The notes: generated by a model from the letters alone, not told the origin. A stretch of DNA of 64,000 bases from Clostridium scatologenes (GCF_000968375.1 NZ_CP009933.1:4712001-4776000), one strand, 5' to 3'. Shown: positions 1 through 8,059, counted from the stretch's first letter. Made by a program: numbers and translations.

Positions 1-28
1 TTTAATTTAATAAAATTAAATCGTCAAA

Positions 29-53
29 AAACCTTATTGCAACAATAAGGTTT
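29..53. terminator. Inverted repeat, likely terminator at left edge
   Basis: Perfect 11-bp arms (29-39 and 43-53) with a 3-base loop. On the minus strand the hairpin is followed by a run of T, so it looks like an intrinsic terminator in that direction. On the plus strand the downstream bases are A-rich. The gene it serves lies outside the window or it is bidirectional. Confidence 0.5.
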
Positions 54-131
54 AAAATTTTAAGTTGAAGTAAATACTATTTTGAGATAAACTAATATTT
101 GATGTTATGATTTATATAAGGGGTTACTATA

Positions 132-932
132 ATGAAAAAATACTATACCATTGGAGAAACAGCGAAACTACTTGGTGTTACTACACAAACGTTACGTCAT
201 TATGAAAAAATAGGAATTCTTGAGCCTAGTTATATATGTGATGAAAACGGATACAGATATTACGAATTTAATCAATTTCATATAATTGATCGTATAAAAT
301 ATCTACAATATTTAGGCTTATCATTAGTTGAGATTGGCAGTATAATAAAAAAAGGAACAGTGGAAGGTCTGCTTCCAGCATTGGAACAACAGTGGCAGAC
401 TGCTAATCAAGAATTAGAAACCATTCGTGCAAGGATTAAAGATATAGAATGGTATATTGACTACTTTACTTATTTGAGTAAAATGGATGTATCAAAGGTA
501 TTGTATCGTATGCATATGGAAACAAGACATTTAATTTATGTACCTTGTTATGATTATGATGAATTGGCAGACATGGAAATTAGGATAGCTAAAGTACGTA
601 GTCGTCCTGAACTTCATCAATTGTCTTATCGACGTCAATATGGATATGAATTAACAACTTCAGGTTTGTTTCAGAGCAAGTTTGAACCTAAAACATACTT
701 TATTTATATTAAGGATAGACCCAAGTTTTTTACACCTTTTTATAAGGAACTTCCAGCAGGAGAGTATTTATGTTTTCGTACTAAGTTATTGCATGAAAAG
801 TGGGATACCACAATTTTAAAAAAGTACTTTAATTCTATTCCTAAACCATCTACCATTGTTGCATTGGAATTTGAGGACAATTTAGTTGAATACATGAATA
901 CGGATTATGAAGTTCAAATTTTGATAGAATAG
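132..932 (+). CDS. MerR-family transcriptional regulator with GyrI-like effector domain
   Basis: DNA-binding regulator of the BmrR/TipA type. Residues 5-26 form the typical MerR winged helix-turn-helix (YTIGETAKLLGV then TLRHYEKIG), followed by the GYRYY wing and a dimerisation coiled coil around residues 80-115. The C-terminal half (about 125-266) resembles a GyrI-like small-molecule binding domain, as in multidrug-sensing MerR proteins. The ATG is preceded by AGGGG at a good distance. The next unit downstream, a PLP enzyme plus a BCCT transporter, has a MerR-type promoter, so this protein is its probable activator. The inducer cannot be told from the sequence. Confidence 0.88.
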   Translation: MKKYYTIGETAKLLGVTTQTLRHYEKIGILEPSYICDENGYRYYEFNQFHIIDRIKYLQYLGLSLVEIGSIIKKGTVEGLLPALEQQWQTANQELETIRARIKDIEWYIDYFTYLSKMDVSKVLYRMHMETRHLIYVPCYDYDELADMEIRIAKVRSRPELHQLSYRRQYGYELTTSGLFQSKFEPKTYFIYIKDRPKFFTPFYKELPAGEYLCFRTKLLHEKWDTTILKKYFNSIPKPSTIVALEFEDNLVEYMNTDYEVQILIE

Positions 933-974
933 GCTGTTTTTTTAAGTTTAGTGGCATTTTAATAGTTATAAAAT

Positions 975-1026
975 TAACAGGAGATGTTGTATTCTGTACA
1001 GAAATACATATCTTCTGTTATTTTTA
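975..1026 (+). terminator. Terminator of the MerR gene
   Basis: Imperfect 20-base arms (975-994 and 1001-1020, beginning TAACAG and ending CTGTTA) close a small loop and are followed by TTTTT. It lies directly after the MerR gene and before the next promoter. Confidence 0.65.
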
Positions 1027-1061
1027 TGATTATTTATTTTTGTTGTGGCTTAAAATTATTC

Positions 1062-1127
1062 TTGACATGTATCTTAGGATAAGGTTTACACTTACAAACA
1101 TAGAACATGATAAGGTTTTCACTTACA
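1062..1127 (+). promoter_or_regulatory. MerR-type promoter/operator of the PLP-enzyme/BCCT operon
   Basis: The -35 TTGACA (1062-1067) is separated by 19 bp from a -10-like TACACT (1087-1092). Centred in that long spacer is the imperfect palindrome ATCTTAGGATAAGGT (1071-1085). A 19-bp spacer with a central dyad is the standard layout of MerR-activated promoters. A 19-bp direct repeat starting GATAAGG occurs at 1078-1096 and again at 1109-1127 with one mismatch, giving a 31-bp period. The assignment to the MerR protein encoded upstream is inference. Confidence 0.65.
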
Positions 1128-1177
1128 GATGAACAATTCACTAAATTTATTATGGAGAAAATAGGGAGGAAATATTT

Positions 1178-2368
1178 ATGAATTCTAATGAGTTAACTAG
1201 AGAGACTAATATTTTGTATGCAGGAAGTGAGTCTAAACTTCCAATTGAACGTCCAGAAACACCGCCTATTTATCATTCAACAGCAAATATTATTTCTGAT
1301 ATGGATGATTATGATTTTGCTAGTACTGGCGGAAAATATTACTATTGTAGAACTGCAAATCCAAATAGAGATGGTGTTGCTGAAGCTATATCATATTTAG
1401 AAAGTGGAGAACAATCACTTGTTTGCTCTTCAGGTATGGCAGCTATTTCTACTACAATCTTGTCTCTTGTTAAAGCAGGTGACCATATAGTTGCTAGCCG
1501 TTCTATTTATGGAGAAACAATTGAGTTATTTGAAAATATATTAAAAAAATTTGGTGTTGAGGTTACATATGCTGATCTTACTAACATAGATAGTTTTCGT
1601 GCAGCTTTGAAACCTAATACGAAAATGGTATATACAGAAATTATTGCTAATCCACTTATTGAGGTAGTAGATATTGAAGCTTTATCTGAAGCAGCTCACA
1701 GTGTAGGAGCATTAGTAGTTGTTGACAGCACATTTACTACACCATTTGCAATTCGTCCACTAGAGCATGGAGCAGATATTGTTATTCACAGTTTAACAAA
1801 ATATTTTGGAGGACACAGTGATATTACAGCTGGTTCAATTACTGCATCAAAGGAATTAATGAAGAAAATATATTCAGATTACTTGCTTTTTGGAGGATGT
1901 TTAGATCCAAATAGTTCATGGTTAATGCTTCGTAGTATAAGAACTATGGAAATGCGTGTAACTAAGCAATTTGAGAATGCTAGAAAAATTGCTGAAGCTT
2001 TACAAGCAGACCCTCATGTACGTTATGTAAATTATCCAACTTTATCTAACCACCCTCAGCATGAATTAGCAGTAAAACTTATGCCAAACGGTTGTGGTGC
2101 TATGCTTAGCTTCCGTGTAGAGGACGATAGAGATAAGGTAAATGAATTTATGCATAAGTTAAAGTTAGTGAAATATCTTGGAACATTAGGTGGATATCGT
2201 ACATCTATAGCTCATCCAGCTACTGCATTCCGTAACGAGTTTACACCACAACAGCTTAAAGATATGGGAATGGAAGAAGGACTTATTCGTATTTCTACTG
2301 GTGCAGAAGCCATTGAAGATTTAATTGCTGATTTTAAACAAGCATTAACAGTCTTTGAGAATGTTTAA
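1178..2368 (+). CDS. Cys/Met metabolism PLP-dependent enzyme (gamma-lyase/synthase family)
   Basis: A 396-residue fold-type I PLP enzyme of the cystathionine gamma-synthase / methionine gamma-lyase / O-acetylhomoserine sulfhydrylase family. Visible landmarks: the Y-x-R motif at 56-58 that binds cofactor phosphate across the dimer, CSSGMAA (83-89), cofactor-pyridine Asp183 in VVDSTF, the Schiff-base lysine Lys208 in HSLTKYFGG, and the substrate-carboxylate region LIRISTGAE near the C-terminus. The position that is Cys116 in classical methionine gamma-lyase (YGC) is Glu113 here (YGE), so a standard methionine gamma-lyase is unlikely and the substrate is open. It is followed after 22 bases by a BCCT transporter, which suggests that the two act on the same imported compound. 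A GGAGG site precedes the ATG. Confidence 0.85.
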   Translation: MNSNELTRETNILYAGSESKLPIERPETPPIYHSTANIISDMDDYDFASTGGKYYYCRTANPNRDGVAEAISYLESGEQSLVCSSGMAAISTTILSLVKAGDHIVASRSIYGETIELFENILKKFGVEVTYADLTNIDSFRAALKPNTKMVYTEIIANPLIEVVDIEALSEAAHSVGALVVVDSTFTTPFAIRPLEHGADIVIHSLTKYFGGHSDITAGSITASKELMKKIYSDYLLFGGCLDPNSSWLMLRSIRTMEMRVTKQFENARKIAEALQADPHVRYVNYPTLSNHPQHELAVKLMPNGCGAMLSFRVEDDRDKVNEFMHKLKLVKYLGTLGGYRTSIAHPATAFRNEFTPQQLKDMGMEEGLIRISTGAEAIEDLIADFKQALTVFENV

Positions 2369-2390
2369 TTTATAAGGAGGAGCTATAATT

Positions 2391-3965
2391 ATGCTTAAAA
2401 AGATTAATTTACCAATAGCATTACTTGCTGTAGGATTATTAATTGCAATGGTTATTCCTATGATATTATTCCCAGATGGAAGTGCTGCTGTAATTAGCAA
2501 TTTTTATTCAGCTATGACATTGAATTTTCCTTGGTTATTCTTGATAATTGCATTTTTAAGTGCAGTATTTGCAGTATTTATTATGTTCTCAAAGTATGGA
2601 GACATTCGTTTAGGAGGTCCTGAAGCAAAGCCACATTATAAACTTTTCACATGGATATCTATGAATATGTGTTCTGCAGCGGGAGCCGGAATTTTGATTT
2701 TTGGAATGGTAGAGTGGATGTACTATGTTAAAACTCCACCATTTGGGGTTAAGCCTATGTCGGTACAAGCGTATGAATATGCATCTGCTTATGGAATGTT
2801 CCATTGGGGCTTTTCAGCTTGGGCTATTTATTTGCCTGTTTCATTAGCACTAGGTTACATTTATTGGAATAAAAAAATGGATTCTTTAAATTTATCTGAT
2901 CTTTGTAAAACTGTTTTGAAAGGTGACAGCCTGTTAGTTAAAATTACACGTATTTGCATAGATGGCGTTGTTGCATTTGGCTACATTGGAGGTTTGGTTT
3001 GTACAATAGGTTTAGGAACTTCTATATTAGCTGAATTAGCGGGACATTTGTTAAATATGCCAGTTACTTTTGGATTACGTATAAGCATTATTTTAGTATT
3101 TTGCGTATTTTTTATCCTATCCACGTCTAAAAGTATTGCTAAGGGAGTTGGAATAATAAGTGGGTTTAATGTTAAATTAGCCATTGGATTCTTTGTATTT
3201 GTTTTCTTAGTAGGACCTAAATCATTCATTTTAAATAACTTCACTATGGCTGTTGGAACAAATATTCGTGAATTTGTTCATATGAGTTTTAATACTGATT
3301 CTATTGCGAAAACTGGATTTATTCAACAATGGACAATTTTCTATTGGGCTTGGTATGTTGGGTGTACTATTTCAGATGGATTGTGGTTAGCACGTGTTTC
3401 TTATGGACGTACATTCCGTGAAATTGCTATTGTAAGATGTATTTGGACATCATTAGCTTGTTGGATTGCGTTTGCTGTGCTTGGAAACTATGGAATGAGT
3501 TTAGAGTTATCAGGAAAGCTTAATTTATCTCAAATGGTTATTGATAGTGGTAATAATGCAGCCGTATTAGCTGTCTTAAAGACATTACCTTTATCAGGTT
3601 TAGCAATTGCTGTATATATGGCAGTAGTATTTATTACATTAGCATGTGGTGCAACTGCAGCATCTACAGTTGTATCAATTCTTACATCTAAGAATTTGAA
3701 AAATGATGAGGAGCCTAATAAGTGGTATAAAGTGTTCTGGGCATTCCTTGTTTTACTTCTTCCAGTTAGCATTCTATTCCTTGAACATATGGTTCCTGGA
3801 TTAAATGTTTTAACAACAATACAATCTGTTACATCAGTTTTTGCTATTCCGATGCTGATTGTTATAGCATTGCTTCTTGTATCATTCTACAAGATACTAA
3901 AGAAAGATATTGAAAATAAAGATATTGATGTAGACAAGAATAAATTATTTAAGTGGAATAGCTAA
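2391..3965 (+). CDS. BCCT-family transporter (betaine/carnitine/choline type)
   Basis: A 524-residue integral membrane protein with about 12 hydrophobic segments. The BCCT tryptophan-box signature is visible around residues 313-323 (WTIFYWAWYVG), followed by LWLARVSYGRTFRE, which matches the family pattern FIARISRGRTIRE. The first 60 residues contain the expected two N-terminal helices. There is no long charged C-terminal osmosensory tail of the BetP type, so a catabolic or exchange role (CaiT-like) is more likely than osmoprotection. It is probably translationally linked to the PLP enzyme (22-base gap, GGAGG site). Substrate not determinable; a quaternary ammonium or sulfonium compound is the family expectation. 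Confidence 0.88.
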   Translation: MLKKINLPIALLAVGLLIAMVIPMILFPDGSAAVISNFYSAMTLNFPWLFLIIAFLSAVFAVFIMFSKYGDIRLGGPEAKPHYKLFTWISMNMCSAAGAGILIFGMVEWMYYVKTPPFGVKPMSVQAYEYASAYGMFHWGFSAWAIYLPVSLALGYIYWNKKMDSLNLSDLCKTVLKGDSLLVKITRICIDGVVAFGYIGGLVCTIGLGTSILAELAGHLLNMPVTFGLRISIILVFCVFFILSTSKSIAKGVGIISGFNVKLAIGFFVFVFLVGPKSFILNNFTMAVGTNIREFVHMSFNTDSIAKTGFIQQWTIFYWAWYVGCTISDGLWLARVSYGRTFREIAIVRCIWTSLACWIAFAVLGNYGMSLELSGKLNLSQMVIDSGNNAAVLAVLKTLPLSGLAIAVYMAVVFITLACGATAASTVVSILTSKNLKNDEEPNKWYKVFWAFLVLLLPVSILFLEHMVPGLNVLTTIQSVTSVFAIPMLIVIALLLVSFYKILKKDIENKDIDVDKNKLFKWNS

Positions 3966-3971
3966 CTAAAT

Positions 3972-4018
3972 AAAAGAAATGCTGTTATATAGCTTTGCTA
4001 CATAATGGCATTTCTTTT
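3972..4018. terminator. Bidirectional terminator between convergent genes
   Basis: 22-bp arms (3972-3993 and 3997-4018, AAAAGAAATGC... / ...GCATTTCTTTT) pair with only wobble mismatches around a TTT loop. T-runs end both strands. It ends the BCCT operon and also covers the last codons of the convergent HAD gene. Confidence 0.8.
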
Positions 4019-4578
4019 ACTAGTTCATGTATTTCATTCCAATTTAGAACTCTGACTATATTTTTGTTTAAAGGTTTCCTATTATAATTGGTATCTATGA
4101 GCAATACCTTAAAACCATTTTCTGATAGCTGCAAGGCATTTTCATAGCAATCTTCTATAAATATGTCACATTTAAGCTTTCGAGCCATATCCACTTTGTA
4201 ATGAGTACCTAGAACAAAAATATCATCATAAGGAATTCCATTGTTGTTTAAGTAAGAATAAGTGAGAAGCTTTAGGTCCTTATCTCTAGCAGTAACAAAA
4301 TATATATTATTTAGCTTTATCAACTCTTCTATTACTTCTTTAGCATATGCTCTTAAACTTACATTATCATTATGCATTTTGAACTTGTTCTTTTTATAAA
4401 AATCATAATACTCATCTCCAGTTACACCCATAACTATATCAACTTTATATTCTGTTACTTTATCAATAGTTATATTTTTATTAAAGTATTTATTGGCAAT
4501 ATCTAGCCAAAAGTAAGGATCAGTAATTGTACCATCAATATCAATACATATATTAAGATTTTTCAAATTTAACACCAA
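3985..4578 (-). CDS. HAD-superfamily phosphatase (5'-nucleotidase-like)
   Basis: A 197-residue haloacid-dehalogenase-like hydrolase. Motif I is DIDGT (13-17) with the nucleophile Asp13 and acid/base Asp15. Motif II is the Thr in FVTARD near residue 95, and the acidic motif III region is FIEDCYENA near 136. Length and layout resemble the NT5C-like deoxyribonucleotidase group (CIDIDGT start, VTAR), but the substrate is not provable. First of a minus-strand group with a small membrane protein (10-base gap) upstream. Its 3' end overlaps the shared terminator. Confidence 0.75.
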   Translation of the reverse strand: MVLNLKNLNICIDIDGTITDPYFWLDIANKYFNKNITIDKVTEYKVDIVMGVTGDEYYDFYKKNKFKMHNDNVSLRAYAKEVIEELIKLNNIYFVTARDKDLKLLTYSYLNNNGIPYDDIFVLGTHYKVDMARKLKCDIFIEDCYENALQLSENGFKVLLIDTNYNRKPLNKNIVRVLNWNEIHELVKEMPLCSKAI

Positions 4579-4587
4579 CCTTTAATT

Positions 4588-4827
4588 TTATTTTTTATTA
4601 ATTCCTTTTTGGGTAACAGAATTAATTATGGCAGTTTGATAATTTCTCGATATATCATCGGGAGTTTGTTCTAAGTTAATGATAGCAATAGATTTAATAG
4701 GAATATTAATTTGTTGTTTCGAATTGTAATTAGAGTTAATCAATGTGTTAGAGAATGTGATTACAAATAAGCTTAACATTAAAATCATACTAAAAATTAG
4801 AAATTGCTGTTTGTCATAATCAAACAT
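4588..4827 (-). CDS. Small single-pass membrane protein, unknown function
   Basis: About 79 residues when started at the ATG giving MFDYDKQQFL, which has GGAAAGGTG at the right distance. An upstream in-frame ATG (4851) would add 8 residues but has no clear ribosome binding site. One hydrophobic helix (about residues 10-28) is followed by a polar, probably extracytoplasmic tail. No family recognised. It is directly upstream of the HAD gene and likely cotranscribed with it. Confidence 0.5.
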   Translation of the reverse strand: MFDYDKQQFLIFSMILMLSLFVITFSNTLINSNYNSKQQINIPIKSIAIINLEQTPDDISRNYQTAIINSVTQKGINKK

Positions 4828-4903
4828 TTTTAATTCACCTTTCCTTTTCAAAATTACGGGGAATAAGATGATTTTTAGTCAATTTCATAAGTTTTGTTGT
4901 AAT

Positions 4904-5425
4904 TTATATTAGATAAAAAACAAAGAAGGAAGATAGAGTTCCTAAAATTGCACCAGCAAATACATCTGAAGGATAATGTACTCCTAAATAAATTCTGGAT
5001 ATACCAACAAGAGAAGCTAATAATATAAGTAAAAAGGTTATGGATGGACAAAATAATGAAATCATAACACAAATAGTAAAAGCTGCTGTTGTATGTCCTG
5101 AAGGAAAAGAATATTCATCTATTCCAATCTTTTTTATATTTAGGTTATTTACTATTAAAAATGGCCTAATTCTACTTACGCTTTTTTTAAATATTTGAGA
5201 AATAATGGTGCTTAATATTAGGGAAATTGTACATTTAACTCCAACCATACGAATAAAATAATTTGGATTTAATTCTGTAAATAAACAAAATGCAATTAAT
5301 GAAAAGTTAGATGCTAATCGAGTGACTAATGGCATAATAATATCCAAACATTTACATTTTAGTGATATATTAATTGTTTTAAGTAAAAATGTATCACCGT
5401 GCTGTATATGGCTTAGTATCTTCAT
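4904..5425 (-). CDS. PAP2-family membrane phosphatase
   Basis: 173 residues with several membrane helices and the complete PAP2 signature: K80-x6-R87-P88, PSGH at 108-111 and SR-x5-H-x3-D at 143-154 (nucleophile His150). Family members dephosphorylate undecaprenyl pyrophosphate or phosphatidic-acid-type lipids at the outer membrane face, so recycling of the wall carrier lipid (BcrC-like) is plausible. Minus strand, upstream of the small membrane protein and HAD gene. Confidence 0.88.
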   Translation of the reverse strand: MKILSHIQHGDTFLLKTINISLKCKCLDIIMPLVTRLASNFSLIAFCLFTELNPNYFIRMVGVKCTISLILSTIISQIFKKSVSRIRPFLIVNNLNIKKIGIDEYSFPSGHTTAAFTICVMISLFCPSITFLLILLASLVGISRIYLGVHYPSDVFAGAILGTLSSFFVFYLI

Positions 5426-5556
5426 AGGATCTTCTCCCCCCTTTAAATAAATTATATATATTTATCTTTAAGAACGTTTTAAAATATTGTTAAGTAAACT
5501 TTAAGATAATAATATAAATTTATAAAGCATCTATATATAAAAATGTGTGCATAAAA

Positions 5557-5594
5557 AAGTACATTCCCAAATATTTCACATTGGAAATGTACTT
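5557..5594 (-). terminator. Terminator of the HD/ppx minus-strand operon
   Basis: 14-base arms (5557-5570 and 5581-5594) with one mismatch. Read on the minus strand the hairpin is followed by TTTTTT, 36 bases after the HD gene stop. Confidence 0.8.
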
Positions 5595-5629
5595 CATAGT
5601 AAAGCACTAGTTTATATTTAAAACTATCG

Positions 5630-6202
5630 TTAATAACATTTCACGCATACTGGAAATCCATATACTTTAGAAAATAAATCAGATTTTTTCTTAATTTTTT
5701 TTAATGCATATTCAGATCTCTCACCTGAAATTTTAATTTTTAGAGTTTCATTTTTAAGTTTAATTTGTTTTAAGGATATATTTAGATTATGGGGATGATC
5801 TAAAGAATCTGCAATTCGCAATAGAGCTAATAATTTTAATTTATCTGGAGAAAACTCTATATAACTATCTATAGAGTTTCCGTGACTGCTTGCCATTGCT
5901 GCAAGGAGAAAACGAGTTTTATCAGGAAGCTTATTAAAAATAGGTTCTTTTAATATAATGTATTTTGTATGCTTATGGTGATTTTCCTTATGAATAAAAT
6001 ATCCTACATCATGAAGTAAAGCGCTATATTTTAAAAAGTTTCTATCAGCTAATGAGAATTCATTATATTGATTTATGAAATCAAATAATGATATAGAATA
6101 GGATGCTACTTTTTTTTCATGTAATGCAATATTATGAATATCATATTTTTCTATAATTTTAAGAACTTCATTTTCAGTTAGATAGCTGTGAACATTTAAC
6201 AT
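5630..6202 (-). CDS. Stand-alone HD-domain protein, Ppx/GppA C-terminal-like
   Basis: 190 residues with an HD phosphohydrolase core: first His in ALHEKK (H29), the HD doublet H64-D65 in ALLHDVGYF, a histidine-rich HKENHHKH stretch (71-78), and ASSHG near 105-108. It is similar in arrangement to the HD domains fused to the C-termini of the two Ppx paralogues next to it, so it looks like a free version of that domain. Likely function: phosphohydrolase or regulatory partner in polyphosphate/(p)ppGpp metabolism (inference). It lies 91 bases after the ppx stop in the same operon, and its start is masked by a strong hairpin (see the 6203-6260 entry). Confidence 0.7.
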   Translation of the reverse strand: MLNVHSYLTENEVLKIIEKYDIHNIALHEKKVASYSISLFDFINQYNEFSLADRNFLKYSALLHDVGYFIHKENHHKHTKYIILKEPIFNKLPDKTRFLLAAMASSHGNSIDSYIEFSPDKLKLLALLRIADSLDHPHNLNISLKQIKLKNETLKIKISGERSEYALKKIKKKSDLFSKVYGFPVCVKCY

Positions 6203-6260
6203 ATATTTCTCCTAATATAATAAATTTATCCTAATTATATGAAGTTATTAGGAGAAATAT
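6203..6260 (-). promoter_or_regulatory. RNA hairpin sequestering the ribosome binding site of the HD gene
   Basis: On the minus-strand transcript a 16-base arm (rc of 6245-6260) pairs at 15 of 16 positions with the arm rc of 6203-6218. The second arm contains AGGAG and ends at the ATG of the HD gene. The loop is 26 bases. Both the Shine-Dalgarno sequence and the base before the start codon are inside the stem. No T-run follows, so it is not a simple terminator. Confidence 0.6.
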
Positions 6261-6293
6261 GTAATATTTTTTATAAGTAAATTCTATTGGAAT

Positions 6294-7808
6294 TTAGCAA
6301 TTGCTTGATTGAATAATTAATTTTTTGCCAGTGATCTTTTCAAAGGCTGGAGCACAATCTAGACACTGACTTATTTCTAAAGGAGAGTTAGCTTTAGATT
6401 CAATACTTATAATCACAGTATTAGATTCTATACTACAGAATATATTGATTACATTGCTATTTGCACCACTGTCTAAGTTTTCACAAATTCGTAGGAGTAT
6501 TGCTAGCTTTTTTATAATTTCTATATCTCTTTCGGTTATAATCTTTTCGTATTTGTTTAAATCTATTTTAAAATCATTTTTCCTATGAAGGGCGGCTATA
6601 TATGCAGCCATTAACTGCTCTTTATGTGATAAACCATTTATTTTAGAATTTGCAATTATATAAAAAGAATGAGCATGATGATCATAATAGCTTATGCGTA
6701 TTCCAGAATCATGAAGAAGAGCAGCAGTTTTCAAAATTTTATTGTAATTATCATCTATATATAGTATTGATTTAAGGTCGTTATATAAAGATTGTGTAAG
6801 TTTCCACACTTGCTTGGCGTGATTTATATCCATTTCATAATTTAGCATATGATTATTAATCGAAAAGTCTAAAACAGAATTCAATGGTGTACTATTTTGT
6901 AAAATGTATTCATAGATAATTCCATCCCTAAGACCACAACCGCTTACATAGAGATCCTTTAATTCTAAAAATTCAAATAAAGTAACTACAGCACCTGCAG
7001 CACCTAGAAATATATCCGCTCTTTCTTTTGATAATCCTTTTATTTTTTTACGTTCTCCAGAATCTTTTACTTTTGTCATATTGTATATTTCAGATACTTC
7101 ATCTAAAGAGATGTGATAATTATGCAGATTATCTATAGGATAATTATTTTTTTTTCGACTTATCTTTGCTATATTCCTGATTGTTCCCCCAATACCAATT
7201 ATAGGAATATTGCTTATTTGTTTTAACCAAGGTATATCTTTATAGAAGGAAAGTACAAATTCTTTTAAATCTTTTTCTGTTTTTTCATTTATAGCTTTAT
7301 GCAAAGAAAATTTTTCTGTCAAGTTTATTGCACCAAAAGGTAGGCTTATGGAGGCTTTAAGGTTTCTTTTTTCTACCCAAATAAGTTCCGTACTACTGCC
7401 ACCAATATCCAATAGAAGCGCATTAGTAATATCCATACTATTTATATTGCCAAAGTAGTCATAGTAAGCTTCTGATGTACCTGGTAATATTTGAATTTCT
7501 ATATCTAATTCTGATTTAACTCTGTTAATGAAATCTACTTGATTTGATGCCTTACGCACTGCTTCTGTTGCTACTGCGATAATTTTTGTTACATTTTGCG
7601 CTTCACATAAACATTTGAAAAATGATAATGTTTTAATAGCTTTTTCAATTCTTAAAGGATTTAACTCGTCATAAATAGTCATATCTTTTCCAAGTCGTAC
7701 GGTTTCCTTTACTTCGTCTATTATGCTGAAACAATTGTTTTTATTAATTTGTGTAAGTACTAATCGTATTGAATTAGAGCCTATATCAATAATTGCTATT
7801 CGTTCCAT
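6294..7808 (-). CDS. ppx: Exopolyphosphatase / guanosine pentaphosphatase (Ppx/GppA) with HD domain
   Basis: 504 residues from the ATG that gives MERIAIIDIGSNS, which has GGAAAGGGAG upstream; the longer GTG start is rejected. ASKHA fold: phosphate-1 loop DIGSNS (8-13), catalytic Glu113 in LPGTSEAYY (equivalent to Glu121 of E. coli Ppx), phosphate-2 loop DIGGSSTE (134-141). The C-terminal third holds an HD domain (LLHDSGIR near residue 370). All catalytic elements are intact, so this is likely the active polyP/pppGpp hydrolase of the locus. Transcribed divergently from a degenerate paralogue and ppk1. Confidence 0.88.
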   Translation of the reverse strand: MERIAIIDIGSNSIRLVLTQINKNNCFSIIDEVKETVRLGKDMTIYDELNPLRIEKAIKTLSFFKCLCEAQNVTKIIAVATEAVRKASNQVDFINRVKSELDIEIQILPGTSEAYYDYFGNINSMDITNALLLDIGGSSTELIWVEKRNLKASISLPFGAINLTEKFSLHKAINEKTEKDLKEFVLSFYKDIPWLKQISNIPIIGIGGTIRNIAKISRKKNNYPIDNLHNYHISLDEVSEIYNMTKVKDSGERKKIKGLSKERADIFLGAAGAVVTLFEFLELKDLYVSGCGLRDGIIYEYILQNSTPLNSVLDFSINNHMLNYEMDINHAKQVWKLTQSLYNDLKSILYIDDNYNKILKTAALLHDSGIRISYYDHHAHSFYIIANSKINGLSHKEQLMAAYIAALHRKNDFKIDLNKYEKIITERDIEIIKKLAILLRICENLDSGANSNVINIFCSIESNTVIISIESKANSPLEISQCLDCAPAFEKITGKKLIIQSSNC

Positions 7809-7932
7809 ATTCTCTCCCTTTCCTGTGCTTGCAGAAAACACCTTAATTATTTTTGATTAAATAGTTACTATTATATTTAATAATAAACATGAAATATTAA
7901 TAAACTTATCTCTAATTTTATTGAATATCTAT

Positions 7933-7970
7933 GATATTTGCAATAATTTAATTAAGTTATTGCAAATATC
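7933..7970. promoter_or_regulatory. 38-bp near-perfect palindrome between divergent ppx genes
   Basis: Arms 7933-7946 and 7957-7970 are perfectly complementary over 14 bp (GATATTTGCAATAA / TTATTGCAAATATC). The 10-base centre contains TTAATTAA, so the whole element has only one mismatched pair. It lies in the promoter region shared by the two ppx genes, where a terminator is not expected, so an operator is the more likely reading. Confidence 0.5.
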
Positions 7971-7977
7971 AATCTTT

Positions 7978-8012
7978 TGTTATTGTTATGTTAATTCTAT
8001 GTTAAGTGTAAA
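7978..8012 (-). promoter_or_regulatory. PhoP-box-like direct repeats
   Basis: Read on the minus strand, TTAACA occurs twice at exactly 11-bp spacing (rc of 8000-8005 and 7989-7994), followed 11 bp on by ATAACA (rc of 7978-7983). TTTACA (rc of 8007-8012) lies at the other side. The PhoP consensus in Bacillus is TT(A/C/T)A(C/T)A repeated with about 11-bp period. A position between ppx and ppx2-ppk1 fits control by phosphate starvation. Confidence 0.5.
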
Positions 8013-8053
8013 TTAAAAATGTAATTTTGGACAATTTTCATTTAGAAATATAC

Positions 8054-8059
8054 TATAAT
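8054..8059 (+). promoter_or_regulatory. Probable -10 element of the ppx2-ppk1 promoter
   Basis: TATAAT 74 bases before the start codon. No good -35 hexamer sits 17 bp upstream (ACAATT), which would fit a promoter needing an activator. The PhoP-like repeats end about 42 bp upstream. Confidence 0.5.
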
